Source: [Candidatus Thermochlorobacteriaceae] bacterium GBChlB
Lineage (GTDB): Bacteria; Bacteroidota; Chlorobiia; Chlorobiales; Thermochlorobacteraceae
Direction: 5' to 3'
DNA length: 64,000 nucleotides
Assembly: GCA_000724175.1 (NCBI GenBank)
Contig: JPGV01000012.1
Span: forward strand, 62,001 to 126,000
Position numbers and translations under genes: made by a program. The notes beneath the pieces are model-generated. The model had not been told where the DNA came from, searched no databases, and saw only the letters and a program-made list of their open reading frames with translations. Shown here one piece after another: positions 54,415 to 62,791 of the stretch (position 1 is its first letter; each line of letters opens with the position of its first letter).

Positions 54415-56631
54415 ATGCCGTTCAAGAAAAAGACGTCGCGCGAAAGCAGAACGATTCGAGTGTTAATTTTCGCCGCGTTTTTGGCGGGCGTCGCTGCACT
54501 GTTTCCGCGCAATAAAATTTCGTCCTTAAATTATGAAATCGGTGCGTCATGGTTACAACCCGACCTTATCGCACCATTCACCTTTCCCGTCTACAAAGAA
54601 CCCGATGTGTATGAGCGTGAAAAAAAACTTGCCCGCGAGTCTATCTTGCCCGTCTTTCGGCGTCAGGATAAGGAATTCAAGCCCGCCGAGTTCAGCGCTT
54701 ACATGGACAACCTGAACGAGTATCTTGCTGCCGACCTCAGCCGCGCCGCCGCTTCATCGAAGAAAAAAACCGACTCGCTTGTCGTTAAAGATGACAGCCT
54801 TTTCAGTTCAATTCCATTTACGCCATCTGAAAAAACATTGCTCCTTGCAGAGTATAAACGACTTTTGCGCACGCGCGGCGAGGGCGCATCGTTGCTCGGA
54901 GAGCTCAGAAAAACCTTACCGATTTATTTACGCTCACTGCGCTCCGATGGTATTTTGAACATTGCCCGCCGCGACGTGGCATCACCGCAGTTCGTCGTGC
55001 GTTCCGCCAACGGGCGCGAAGAAAGTGTCTTTAAAACCGACTCGGTGCGCGACAGCATCGAGGCAGCGCTCACGCTCAGCGAACTTGTCGCCATGCATTT
55101 CCGCGTCTCCAACACCCTTCAAAACGACACCGTGCAGCTTGCGTTGAAACTTGCTCAACCGTTTTTGAAACCGAATTTATTTTTTGATGCGTCGCAAACG
55201 CTCTCTGACCGCGTGCGCGCTGAAAGCTCTGTTCCAATGGCAGACGGCTTTGTGCGCGAGAACGAAAAAGTCATTTCACGCGGCGAAATCATCACAGAAC
55301 TTTCGAAGCGCAAACTCGATTCGTTCTTGAAGACGAAAACAGAACGCGAAGTCCGCACAGGCGAGTTGCGGCTCTATATCGGAAAAATTCTCATCGTCGT
55401 CATCATTGCGTCGCTCTTTGCAGCATATCTCTATTTTTCGCGTCCGCAAATTTTCTTCGACAATACGCAAATCCTGCTGCTTGCCAGCGTGATGATGATT
55501 CAGCTCTTGGCAACATGGTATTCGTTGCAGTTCGATAATCTTTCGCCCTACATCGTGCCGATTGGCTTGGCGTCGATTTTATTTACGATTCTCTTCGATT
55601 CGCGCACTGGATTTTTTGCCACGGTTACCATTTCGTTGCTCGCCGCCACGATTCGCGGCAACGATTTTTCATTTGCATTGGCGACGATATTTGCTGGCGG
55701 CATGGGCGTTTTTTTTACGCGCGATATTCGCAAACGCGCCCAAGTTGCGCTCTCCGCGCTCTATGTCTTTCTCGGCTATACGGTTGCGATTATTGCGTTC
55801 AACTTTGCGCGGCTCGCCAGCCTCAACGAAATTCTCAATGATTTAATGTTCGCCGCCATCAGTTCGCTCTGCTGTTTTCTCGTCTATCCCGCGCTCTTGC
55901 TCGTTGAAAAATTGTTCGGCATTACCACCGACCTAACGCTGCTCGAACTTTCCGACGCAAATCATCCGCTCTTGCGCGATATGGCAGCAAACGCACCCGG
56001 CACTTACACGCACACCATGCAAGTGAGTTTGCTCGCCGAAGAAGCTGCCAACGCCATCGGCGCAAATGCGCTCTTGTGCCGCGTCGGCGCGTATTTTCAC
56101 GACATTGGTAAAATCGCCCAGTCCAAATTTTTCGCCGAAAACCAACAGACACACAATCCGCACGACGACATTAACGTGGTTACAAGCGGCAGAATCATCG
56201 GCGAACATGTGCGCGAGGGAATCGCAGTGGGGCGGCAATACAAAATTCCAGAGCGCGTGTTGGACTTCATTCCGCAGCATCATGGCACAACGATGATTCA
56301 CTTTTTTTACGACAAAGCTGCAAAGCAACTGCCGCCTGAACAGCTTAATCCAAACGACTTCCGCTACCCGGGTCCGAAGCCTCAATCGCGCGAAACCGCT
56401 ATTGTCATGCTCGCCGACGGCGTCGAGGCGTCCGTGCGCTCGCTCACCAATGCGACCGAAGAAAACATTGCGCACATCATCGACGTCGTCATTCGCAAAC
56501 GGCTCGATGAAGATCAATTCGCTGAGTGTCCAATTACCTTCGCAGAAATCAACACTGTCAAACAGAGTTTCATTAAAACCATTATCGCACTACGGCACAA
56601 GCGCGTTAAGTATCCGGGACAAAAAATTTAA
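54415..56631 (+). CDS. pgpH: 7TM-HD c-di-AMP phosphodiesterase (PgpH type)
   Basis: Membrane phosphodiesterase that degrades the second messenger cyclic di-AMP. 738 aa: N-terminal membrane anchor (about 15-33), 7TMR-HDED extracytoplasmic domain (about 55-320, DVYEREKKLARESILPVF), seven membrane helices (about 330-500), and HD domain (about 515-700). The HD signature is GTYTHTMQVSLLAEEA and VGAYFHDIGKIAQSKFF, with His562-Asp563. QHHGTTMIHFFY is a further metal-binding block. AAGAGAAG precedes the ATG. Divergent from trpE. A diadenylate cyclase is not in the window. Confidence 0.92.
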   Translation: MPFKKKTSRESRTIRVLIFAAFLAGVAALFPRNKISSLNYEIGASWLQPDLIAPFTFPVYKEPDVYEREKKLARESILPVFRRQDKEFKPAEFSAYMDNLNEYLAADLSRAAASSKKKTDSLVVKDDSLFSSIPFTPSEKTLLLAEYKRLLRTRGEGASLLGELRKTLPIYLRSLRSDGILNIARRDVASPQFVVRSANGREESVFKTDSVRDSIEAALTLSELVAMHFRVSNTLQNDTVQLALKLAQPFLKPNLFFDASQTLSDRVRAESSVPMADGFVRENEKVISRGEIITELSKRKLDSFLKTKTEREVRTGELRLYIGKILIVVIIASLFAAYLYFSRPQIFFDNTQILLLASVMMIQLLATWYSLQFDNLSPYIVPIGLASILFTILFDSRTGFFATVTISLLAATIRGNDFSFALATIFAGGMGVFFTRDIRKRAQVALSALYVFLGYTVAIIAFNFARLASLNEILNDLMFAAISSLCCFLVYPALLLVEKLFGITTDLTLLELSDANHPLLRDMAANAPGTYTHTMQVSLLAEEAANAIGANALLCRVGAYFHDIGKIAQSKFFAENQQTHNPHDDINVVTSGRIIGEHVREGIAVGRQYKIPERVLDFIPQHHGTTMIHFFYDKAAKQLPPEQLNPNDFRYPGPKPQSRETAIVMLADGVEASVRSLTNATEENIAHIIDVVIRKRLDEDQFAECPITFAEINTVKQSFIKTIIALRHKRVKYPGQKI

Positions 56632-57296
56632 CGGCGCACCCGTTGCAGCATCGGCGCAGACAGCACCGGCTCAGCGAGTTCTTTTCGAGTGAACACGACG
56701 CGATGTCGCTCCGTGCCGACAAGCAGCGAGAGTTCGATTTTGCTTGCTTTTTTCGAGAAGGGGAAGTAGAGTTTTCCAAACGCTTTTGCTTGGGGGGCAA
56801 GCGCGGTTTCACGCCACGCCTCTTTTTCGACTTCGGCGCGGAGCATTGCCAAGCGCGTCAAATCTTCCCGCAACTGCTGCGCGAACATCATACTCGATGC
56901 GGTCGAGACGCTCTGCGCCAGCGAGAGTTCGCTTTTAATTTCTTCAATCGTTTCGTCAATCCGTTCAATCACATCGTCCGCGCTCTGTGCATAGAGCAAG
57001 CGGCTTTTTTCGTCGCCGAAAATTTTGTAGTAAAAAAATTCGGGAACGACCAAGAGCGTGTCGTTGCCTCGGTTCATTACGCCAAGCTGAAAAACCACGT
57101 TTGGTTCGTCAACGCGCCCGAATGTCAAAAAAATAAACGCGCGCTCGTCCTCGAGCATAATCGTGTCTTTGGCGGTTGCAATGGAATCGGGCGGCGTCGC
57201 GGGTTCATATCGATAGACGGGCGGAACAGTCGCGCAGGCGGCAAGCACAGCCGATGTAAAAACAAGCAACGCGAACAGATGCCCAGACCTGCGCAT
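56628..57296 (-). CDS. Exported lipoprotein, unknown
   Basis: 222 aa. Signal peptide with lipobox VLAAC (Cys20). The mature protein begins ATVPPVYRYEPATPP. A beta-rich domain follows (AFIFLTFGRVDEPNVVFQLGV, NDTLLVVPEFFYYKIF), then a helical coiled-coil-like segment (VIERIDETIEEIKSEL, QQLREDLTRLAMLRAEVEKEA). No family recognised. Its 3' end overlaps the end of the pgpH gene by 4 bases. Confidence 0.62.
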   Translation of the reverse strand: MRRSGHLFALLVFTSAVLAACATVPPVYRYEPATPPDSIATAKDTIMLEDERAFIFLTFGRVDEPNVVFQLGVMNRGNDTLLVVPEFFYYKIFGDEKSRLLYAQSADDVIERIDETIEEIKSELSLAQSVSTASSMMFAQQLREDLTRLAMLRAEVEKEAWRETALAPQAKAFGKLYFPFSKKASKIELSLLVGTERHRVVFTRKELAEPVLSAPMLQRVRR

Positions 57297-57353
57297 AAGG
57301 CACTTAATGGTTGGAGTTGATGGAAGCCCTTGTCAATGCAAGCGTCTATCGTT

Positions 57354-58430
57354 TTAAGCACGGTTAGGTTCAACGCCGAGTCCCGCCGCGTCAAGCGGGC
57401 GCATCACGCCGTCTTTCAATTTAAATCCACCCCTTGTAACATCTCGCGCGAGGTCAAGGCTGCCGTCGAGGTCGATGTATTTCGTGGCGACCGACGCAAA
57501 CGCCGCATGCAACGCTGCCGAAATGCTAATCGCGCTCTCGTCGTTACAGCCCCACATTAACTCAATGCTGGAATTTTCGGCGACGACCGCAATTTCACGT
57601 GCGCCCGTAATGCCGCCGCACTTCATCAACTTGATATTGAAAATCCCGCACGCTTTCGGCAACGATGCAAGCCGAATCGCATCTGCCGTGCCGAGCAACG
57701 ACTCATCGGCGGCGATTTTTGCTTTCACATCAGTTGGCAACGCTCTCATTTCGTCAATCGCATTTGCCCGAAATGGTTGCTCGATGAGTTCAATGTTCAG
57801 CGACGATGTTCGTTTCACAAATTCCCTAAGCGTTTCACTCGTGTAGCCTTGATTGGCATCGACGCGAATGCCGACCGCGGCACCAAATCGCTCGCGCAAT
57901 TTTATCAATCGCTCGACGTCTTCAGTCAACGACGCGCCAATTTTTACTTTCAGAATTTTAAATCCGCGCTCAATGTATTCTTTCGCTTCGTCGAGCGTTT
58001 CCTGAACGCCCTTAATGCCGATGGTGATGGAGGTCGGCAATGAGTCGATTTTTTGTCCCAAAAATTTTACGAGCGGCACATGCAGATACTTCGCAAACGC
58101 ATCGTGCAGCGCAATGTCAAGCGCGGCGCACGCGCCCATATCGCTTGGGTAACGCGCGTAAGTGTCGTAACAGAGCCGTTGAAACTCGCGGATGTCGCGC
58201 CCGATGAGCCAAGCGAAATCATCGTTGGTCAGCGCCGCGTAAGAATCTTCAACGGAGACGTCGACGACGGCTTTCGACGGATTACACGCGCCATAGCCGA
58301 CAATGCCGTTGGACAGCATCAGTTCTACAATCACATTCTCGACGTGCGAAACGGTTTTGTAGGCAATTGTGTAAGGGCGCGTCAAGTCGAGATTTTCTTT
58401 GCGAATGCGCACGGAGACGATGGTCATCAC
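57354..58430 (-). CDS. ykfB: Dipeptide (L-Ala-D/L-Glu) epimerase
   Basis: Enolase-superfamily enzyme that racemises L-Ala-D-Glu (murein peptide recycling) to L-Ala-L-Glu. 358 aa. Residues about 160-170: KILKVKIG, with the Lys acting as acid/base. RVDANQGY supplies a metal ligand, IELIEQPF the second, KIAADESLLG the third. GIFNIKLMKCGGITGAREIAVVAE carries the second Lys. The mandelate-racemase-like family is clear; the dipeptide specificity is the most common annotation for this subfamily, but other substrates are possible. It is 18 bases from fhs on the same strand. Confidence 0.87.
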   Translation of the reverse strand: MMTIVSVRIRKENLDLTRPYTIAYKTVSHVENVIVELMLSNGIVGYGACNPSKAVVDVSVEDSYAALTNDDFAWLIGRDIREFQRLCYDTYARYPSDMGACAALDIALHDAFAKYLHVPLVKFLGQKIDSLPTSITIGIKGVQETLDEAKEYIERGFKILKVKIGASLTEDVERLIKLRERFGAAVGIRVDANQGYTSETLREFVKRTSSLNIELIEQPFRANAIDEMRALPTDVKAKIAADESLLGTADAIRLASLPKACGIFNIKLMKCGGITGAREIAVVAENSSIELMWGCNDESAISISAALHAAFASVATKYIDLDGSLDLARDVTRGGFKLKDGVMRPLDAAGLGVEPNRA

Positions 58431-58448
58431 TTTGAGCCTCTTCGTCGT

Positions 58449-60152
58449 TTAGAACAATCCCGTAATGTTGCCGTCGGCGTCGATGTCGATGGATTCGGCG
58501 GCGGGCGTTTCGGGCAAGCCGGGCATACGCATCATCTCGCCCGTAATCGGCACGAGAAATCCCGCGCCCGACGAAATTTCAATCTCGCGCACGCTGAGCG
58601 TAAAGCCGTCCGGTCTGCCAATCAAATCGGGATTATCAGACAGCGACTTCTGCGTTTTGGCGATGCAGACGGGCAATTTGTCGAATCCTAAATCGGAAAT
58701 GGTTTTTAAATCCGCTTGGGCTTGCGCTTGATAAACGACCTTCGCCGCGCCGTAAATTTGCGTCGCCACCGTCTCGATTTTTTCTGTCACGCTGCTCTGC
58801 CAATCGTAAAGTGGTTTGTGTTTTTCTTTCTGCTGCGCCGCCGCTTCAAGCACGAATTTGGCGAGTTCCAACGCGCCTTCGCCGCCCTTCGCCCAGACTT
58901 GCGAGACGGAGGCTTTTATGCCCAGTTCCGCGCACCGCTTCACAACAAACTCCAACTCCTCTTTCGTATCGGTGTAAAATTCATTGACCGCAACGACGGG
59001 CTGCACGCCGAATTTCTTCGCGTTTTCCAAATGCTTTTCAAGATTAACGATGCCTTTTTGCAACGCACTCAAGTTTGGCTGTTTGAGCGAATCCAACGCC
59101 GCGCCGCCGTGATATTTCAATGCGCGAACCGTTGCGACAATCACTACTGCCTTCGGAGAAAAATCACCGTATCCGCATTTGATGTCGAGGAACTTTTCGC
59201 CGCCTAAATCAAACCCGAAGCCTGCTTCTGTAACCACGTAATCGGAGAGCGAGAGTCCCATGCGCGTCGCCAAAATTGTGTTCGTGCCTTGTGCGATGTT
59301 CGCAAACGGGCCAGCATGCAAAATTGCCGGATTGCCTTCGAGTGTTTGAACGAGATTTGGTTTAATTGCGTCTCTCAACAGCGCTGCCATTGCACCGTGC
59401 GCCTTGAGGTCGCGGGCGAAAATCGGTTTTTTGGATTTGTCGTAGCCGATGAAAATAGCGCCCAATTTTTCCTTTAACTGTTCCAAACTGTTCGACATAC
59501 AGAGAATCGCCATCACTTCCGACGCCGCCGTGATGTCGAAGCCCGTTTCGCGCGGCACGCCGAAGCCTTTGCCGCCAAGTCCGACAATGATTTTCCGCAG
59601 CGCACGGTCGTTCATATCCATGACGCGCTTCCAGCGCACGCTGCGCGGCTCGATGCCGAGCGTGTTTTTTCGATTTTGAATGTTGTTATCAATCATCGCC
59701 GCCAGCAAGTTGTGCGCTTTCTCGATGGCAGGAAAATCGCCGGTGAAGTGCAGGTTGATGTCTTGCATCGGCACAACTTGCGAATAACCGCCGCCCGTTG
59801 CGCCACCTTTGACGCCGAAGACAGGACCCAGCGAAGGCTCGCGCAAGACGGCTGTCGTTTGTTTGCCCAATCGGTTCAGTGCTTCGGTCAAGCCAATCGT
59901 CGTTGTGGTTTTGCCTTCGCCGGCGGGCGTAGGCGTAATCGCTGAAACGAGAATGAGCGTGTGTTTATCGGCTTTAGATTTATCGATGAGCGAGAGCGGC
60001 AACTTGGCTTTGTATTTGCCATAAAGCTCCAAATCTTCGCCATTAACGCCGAGCTTTTCGGCAATCTTAACGATGTGTTGAAGTTTGGCAGCACGGGCGA
60101 TGTCAAGGTCAGTTTTTGGCGTCGCAGACGCGACAGACGCAGCGGTGGACAT
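58449..60152 (-). CDS. fhs: Formate-tetrahydrofolate ligase
   Basis: ATP-dependent formation of 10-formyl-THF from formate and THF (one-carbon metabolism). 567 aa from the ATG at 60152 (a GTG 11 codons upstream is open). P-loop PTPAGEGKTTTTIGL; the characteristic block GAKGGATGGGYSQ-like appears as VKGGATGGGYSQVVP. Further conserved blocks: RKIIVGLGGKGFGVPRE, TNTILATRMGLSLSDYVVTEAGFGFDLGGEKF, AVNEFYTDTKEELE. C-terminal LSVREIEISSGAGFLVPITGEMMRMPGLP. Complete. An orphan hairpin terminator is 79 bases upstream of its start (see 60231-60264), suggesting attenuation of this gene. Confidence 0.96.
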   Translation of the reverse strand: MSTAASVASATPKTDLDIARAAKLQHIVKIAEKLGVNGEDLELYGKYKAKLPLSLIDKSKADKHTLILVSAITPTPAGEGKTTTTIGLTEALNRLGKQTTAVLREPSLGPVFGVKGGATGGGYSQVVPMQDINLHFTGDFPAIEKAHNLLAAMIDNNIQNRKNTLGIEPRSVRWKRVMDMNDRALRKIIVGLGGKGFGVPRETGFDITAASEVMAILCMSNSLEQLKEKLGAIFIGYDKSKKPIFARDLKAHGAMAALLRDAIKPNLVQTLEGNPAILHAGPFANIAQGTNTILATRMGLSLSDYVVTEAGFGFDLGGEKFLDIKCGYGDFSPKAVVIVATVRALKYHGGAALDSLKQPNLSALQKGIVNLEKHLENAKKFGVQPVVAVNEFYTDTKEELEFVVKRCAELGIKASVSQVWAKGGEGALELAKFVLEAAAQQKEKHKPLYDWQSSVTEKIETVATQIYGAAKVVYQAQAQADLKTISDLGFDKLPVCIAKTQKSLSDNPDLIGRPDGFTLSVREIEISSGAGFLVPITGEMMRMPGLPETPAAESIDIDADGNITGLF

Positions 60153-60230
60153 AGATTGTTGTGTTAATTGGATAAAGAATTGCACAAATTGCGGTAATGC
60201 TTTGACACAAAATACAACGTCGGTATGCTG

Positions 60231-60264
60231 AAATAAAAAAGCGTCCCACCTTGTCTGCGGACGC
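60231..60264 (-). terminator. Intrinsic terminator in the fhs leader
   Basis: On the minus strand GCGTCC, 12-base loop, GGACGC then TTTTTTATTT: a 6-bp GC stem with a strong U tract. There is no minus-strand gene upstream to end, since the next gene (histidine kinase) is on the plus strand. A TATAAT on the minus strand (60294-60299) is a possible promoter. It may be a transcription attenuator within the fhs leader. Confidence 0.6.
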
Positions 60265-60415
60265 GCGCTGTCTGTTGTTCAAATCGCATGTGGATTATAT
60301 CGTGAACTTTTTTGCTTTTTCTCTAACCGCGAGCGTGCTGCGTGGCGATGTTTTCTCGAGCGAAGGAAGTTGATATTTTTTCGTATATGCTGTGAATAAC
60401 GAATGTAGACACACG

Positions 60416-61597
60416 ATGCGAAGCAGCACAATTAAAGGCATTTTTTTCATCATTGCTGTCGTTGGTGCTATCGTTACATTTTTTTTTACGCAACTGCTGA
60501 TTGAGCGCGTCCGCGAGCAACAACGACAAAAAGTTGACCTTTGGGTCAAGTCGCTCAAACTTCTGACCGAAACAGAAAACACTGGCGAGTTATCGTTCAT
60601 CTTTACCGAAATCGTCAGCGTGATTGATTTTCCCGCGATTCTCTCCGATGCAAACATGCAGCCCGTCACATGGAAGAACATCGCCGTCGATACCACGCTG
60701 ACGGACGCGGAGCAAAAAGCGTTTCTCTCGCGGCTTATCACAGATATGGACGAGAAGCATCCGCCCGTCGCCGTGAAAGTGGACACCGTCGTTTTGCAAT
60801 ACATTCACTATGGCGATTCAGACGTGGTTGTTGCGTTGCAGATTGCACCGTTGGTGGCGGGCGGCGCCGTCGCACTATTTATTTTAATTGCATATTTGAG
60901 TTTCAGCGCGATTCGTAAAACCGAAGCGTCGAGCATTTGGGTCGGCATGGCAAAAGAGACGGCGCATCAACTCGGCACACCGATTTCCTCGCTGATAGGA
61001 TGGATTGAATTGATGAAGGGCGCAAGCGATAACCCAGAACGCCAAGCGCAGGTGATTTTTGAAATGCAAACCGACGTGAATCGGCTCAACCGCGTCGCCA
61101 CGCGCTTCTCGAAAATCGGCTCGAAGGAAACACTTGCGCCTGAAAACATTGCCGCCGTCCTCGAGCATACTTTTGACTACTACCGACAGCGGCTGCCGCA
61201 AATGGGCAAAACCATTTCGCTGGACATCAAAGACACCAACGGGTCAACTCATCTGGTCGCCCATATCAATCGTGAGCTTATGGAATGGGTCTTTGAGAAC
61301 ATCACGAAAAACGGCATTGATGCGATTGAAGGACACGACGGAAAAATTACGGCGACCATCTTGGACGACGGCGAGTTTATCTCGGTCGACATTAGCGATA
61401 ACGGCAAAGGTATCGAGGCGAAAAATCGACGCGAAATTTTTCGTCCGGGATTCAGCACCAAAGCACGCGGCTGGGGATTAGGACTGACGCTCGCCAAACG
61501 CATCGTCGAGGACTATCACAAAGGAAAACTTTTGCTCAAAGAGACCGCCGTTGGCAAAGGCACGACGTTTCGAATTAAATTGAAAAAACATCTGTAA
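60416..61597 (+). CDS. Sensor histidine kinase
   Basis: 393 aa from the ATG at 60416. One N-terminal membrane helix (MRSSTIKGIFFIIAVVGAIV), an extracytoplasmic domain (about 30-140) and a second helix (about 143-165). The dimerisation/phosphoacceptor region carries ETAHQLGTPISSLIGW with His184. HATPase motifs: NITKNGIDAI (N box), ISDNGKGIE (G1) and GWGLGLTLAKRIVEDYHKG (G2). C-terminal GKGTTFRIKL. No response regulator adjoins, so it is an orphan kinase. Signal unknown. Confidence 0.9.
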   Translation: MRSSTIKGIFFIIAVVGAIVTFFFTQLLIERVREQQRQKVDLWVKSLKLLTETENTGELSFIFTEIVSVIDFPAILSDANMQPVTWKNIAVDTTLTDAEQKAFLSRLITDMDEKHPPVAVKVDTVVLQYIHYGDSDVVVALQIAPLVAGGAVALFILIAYLSFSAIRKTEASSIWVGMAKETAHQLGTPISSLIGWIELMKGASDNPERQAQVIFEMQTDVNRLNRVATRFSKIGSKETLAPENIAAVLEHTFDYYRQRLPQMGKTISLDIKDTNGSTHLVAHINRELMEWVFENITKNGIDAIEGHDGKITATILDDGEFISVDISDNGKGIEAKNRREIFRPGFSTKARGWGLGLTLAKRIVEDYHKGKLLLKETAVGKGTTFRIKLKKHL

Positions 61598-61600
61598 GCC

Positions 61601-62791
61601 TTATCGAGTTGTTTCTTTCAGCAAATTGCCTGCTTTGTCGAAAGTAAGTCGTTTTGTTAGGCTGCCATTAGAAAAAAAGCGTGTCTCTTTGGGAATCTCC
61701 ACTCTGGTTTGTTCGTCCTGCCGAAGTTGTCGCTCTTCGGTCAAGTTGCCATATCGGTCAAAGAGCCTGCGCTCGATGTGCGTTGCAACGCCGCTTTCGG
61801 AGTAGATGATGCGCTCAGCGAGCAGCCCAAAGTCGTTGTAGCGCTCAAGAATTTTCAGTCGCCGCGCTCCATCAAAACGCTTTTCTTCAATGAGGTTGCC
61901 GAAGGCGTCGTAGCTTGTCTCGACAACAGCAATGCCGAAGGAGTTTTCTTTCAGCGTGTTTTTTGCGCCGAAGGTTGCTTGTTCAATCACCCTGCCGCCC
62001 GCATCGTATTTGAATGTGCGCGTTTGCTGCAAGCCCTCCTCGTCGTATTCGGCGACTCGCGTAACGCGTCGATGAGCATCGTAAGTGTAGACCGATTTCT
62101 CAAGCAGCTCTCCTGCCCCGCCGGTTCTAAGCGATTGAGTTGTATTGCCTTGAGCGTCAATGGTGTGCGCAACTTTCTGAAATACTTTTTCTGTCTCGTC
62201 CAGATATGTTTCCTCGATGACATTGCCGCTGGCGTCGTATTGAAATCGTTGAAGCGCATAGCCAAGCGAATTATTTTTGAGTTTGCCGTTGGCATCGCGC
62301 GCGGCTTTTTCCAAGAAATTGCCTTGGGCGTTTCGCTTGTAAATTATTTTCAGTTGCAGCGTATTTGCACCATCGTATAGCCATTCCTCCGTGAGAAATT
62401 TTCCGACAAAGCGAAACACTGTGGTTGATGTTAGCTTGCCATTGGCGCGAAACATTGCGCGGGAGACAGTGCGACCGTCGGCGTCATACTTGAATCGAAG
62501 TTCCGCCGCGCCAAGCGGACTGTAATTGTCGGAAAGTGCGCCTTGTTCCAAGTGGGCGATGGCGATGGGAAAGCGTTGCAGTCGGTCGTTTTTCGAGTAA
62601 GTAAATCGAAATAGTTCGGCGACGTTTTTTACATCGGCAGGCGCAAGTTCATAGCGTCCCGAAAATCCATCGTTGGCGGTTGGTTGAACATTTCGAAAAT
62701 ACCGAAATGTTTGGGACGACCCGCCCGCCGAGAGCGTCAAGAGACACCCTATCAACATCAACCAGCGTCTCATCAACATTGCGTTGAACAT
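61601..62791 (-). CDS. Exported YD/RHS-like repeat protein
   Basis: 396 aa, hydrophobic N terminus (about residues 8-24, RRWLMLIGCLLTLSAGG). The body is 10-14 short repeats of the form KYDAxGRVxE, e.g. FKYDADGRTVSRAM, YDASGNVIEETY, YDAHRRVTRVA, YNDFGLLAERIIY and FDRYGNLTEERQL. These are YD/RHS-like beta-strand repeats, without the hyperconserved RHS core or a C-terminal toxin. Its ATG overlaps the upstream GH57 gene stop by one base (TAATG), so translation is coupled. Role unknown; surface or periplasmic carbohydrate interaction is a guess. Confidence 0.65.
   Translation of the reverse strand: MFNAMLMRRWLMLIGCLLTLSAGGSSQTFRYFRNVQPTANDGFSGRYELAPADVKNVAELFRFTYSKNDRLQRFPIAIAHLEQGALSDNYSPLGAAELRFKYDADGRTVSRAMFRANGKLTSTTVFRFVGKFLTEEWLYDGANTLQLKIIYKRNAQGNFLEKAARDANGKLKNNSLGYALQRFQYDASGNVIEETYLDETEKVFQKVAHTIDAQGNTTQSLRTGGAGELLEKSVYTYDAHRRVTRVAEYDEEGLQQTRTFKYDAGGRVIEQATFGAKNTLKENSFGIAVVETSYDAFGNLIEEKRFDGARRLKILERYNDFGLLAERIIYSESGVATHIERRLFDRYGNLTEERQLRQDEQTRVEIPKETRFFSNGSLTKRLTFDKAGNLLKETTR

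Noticed and set aside
60295-60804. Minus-strand 169-codon frame upstream of fhs
   Set aside because: It lies antisense to the histidine kinase, has Ser/Cys/Thr-biased composition and no ribosome site. Its existence would have explained the orphan terminator, but it looks like a shadow.
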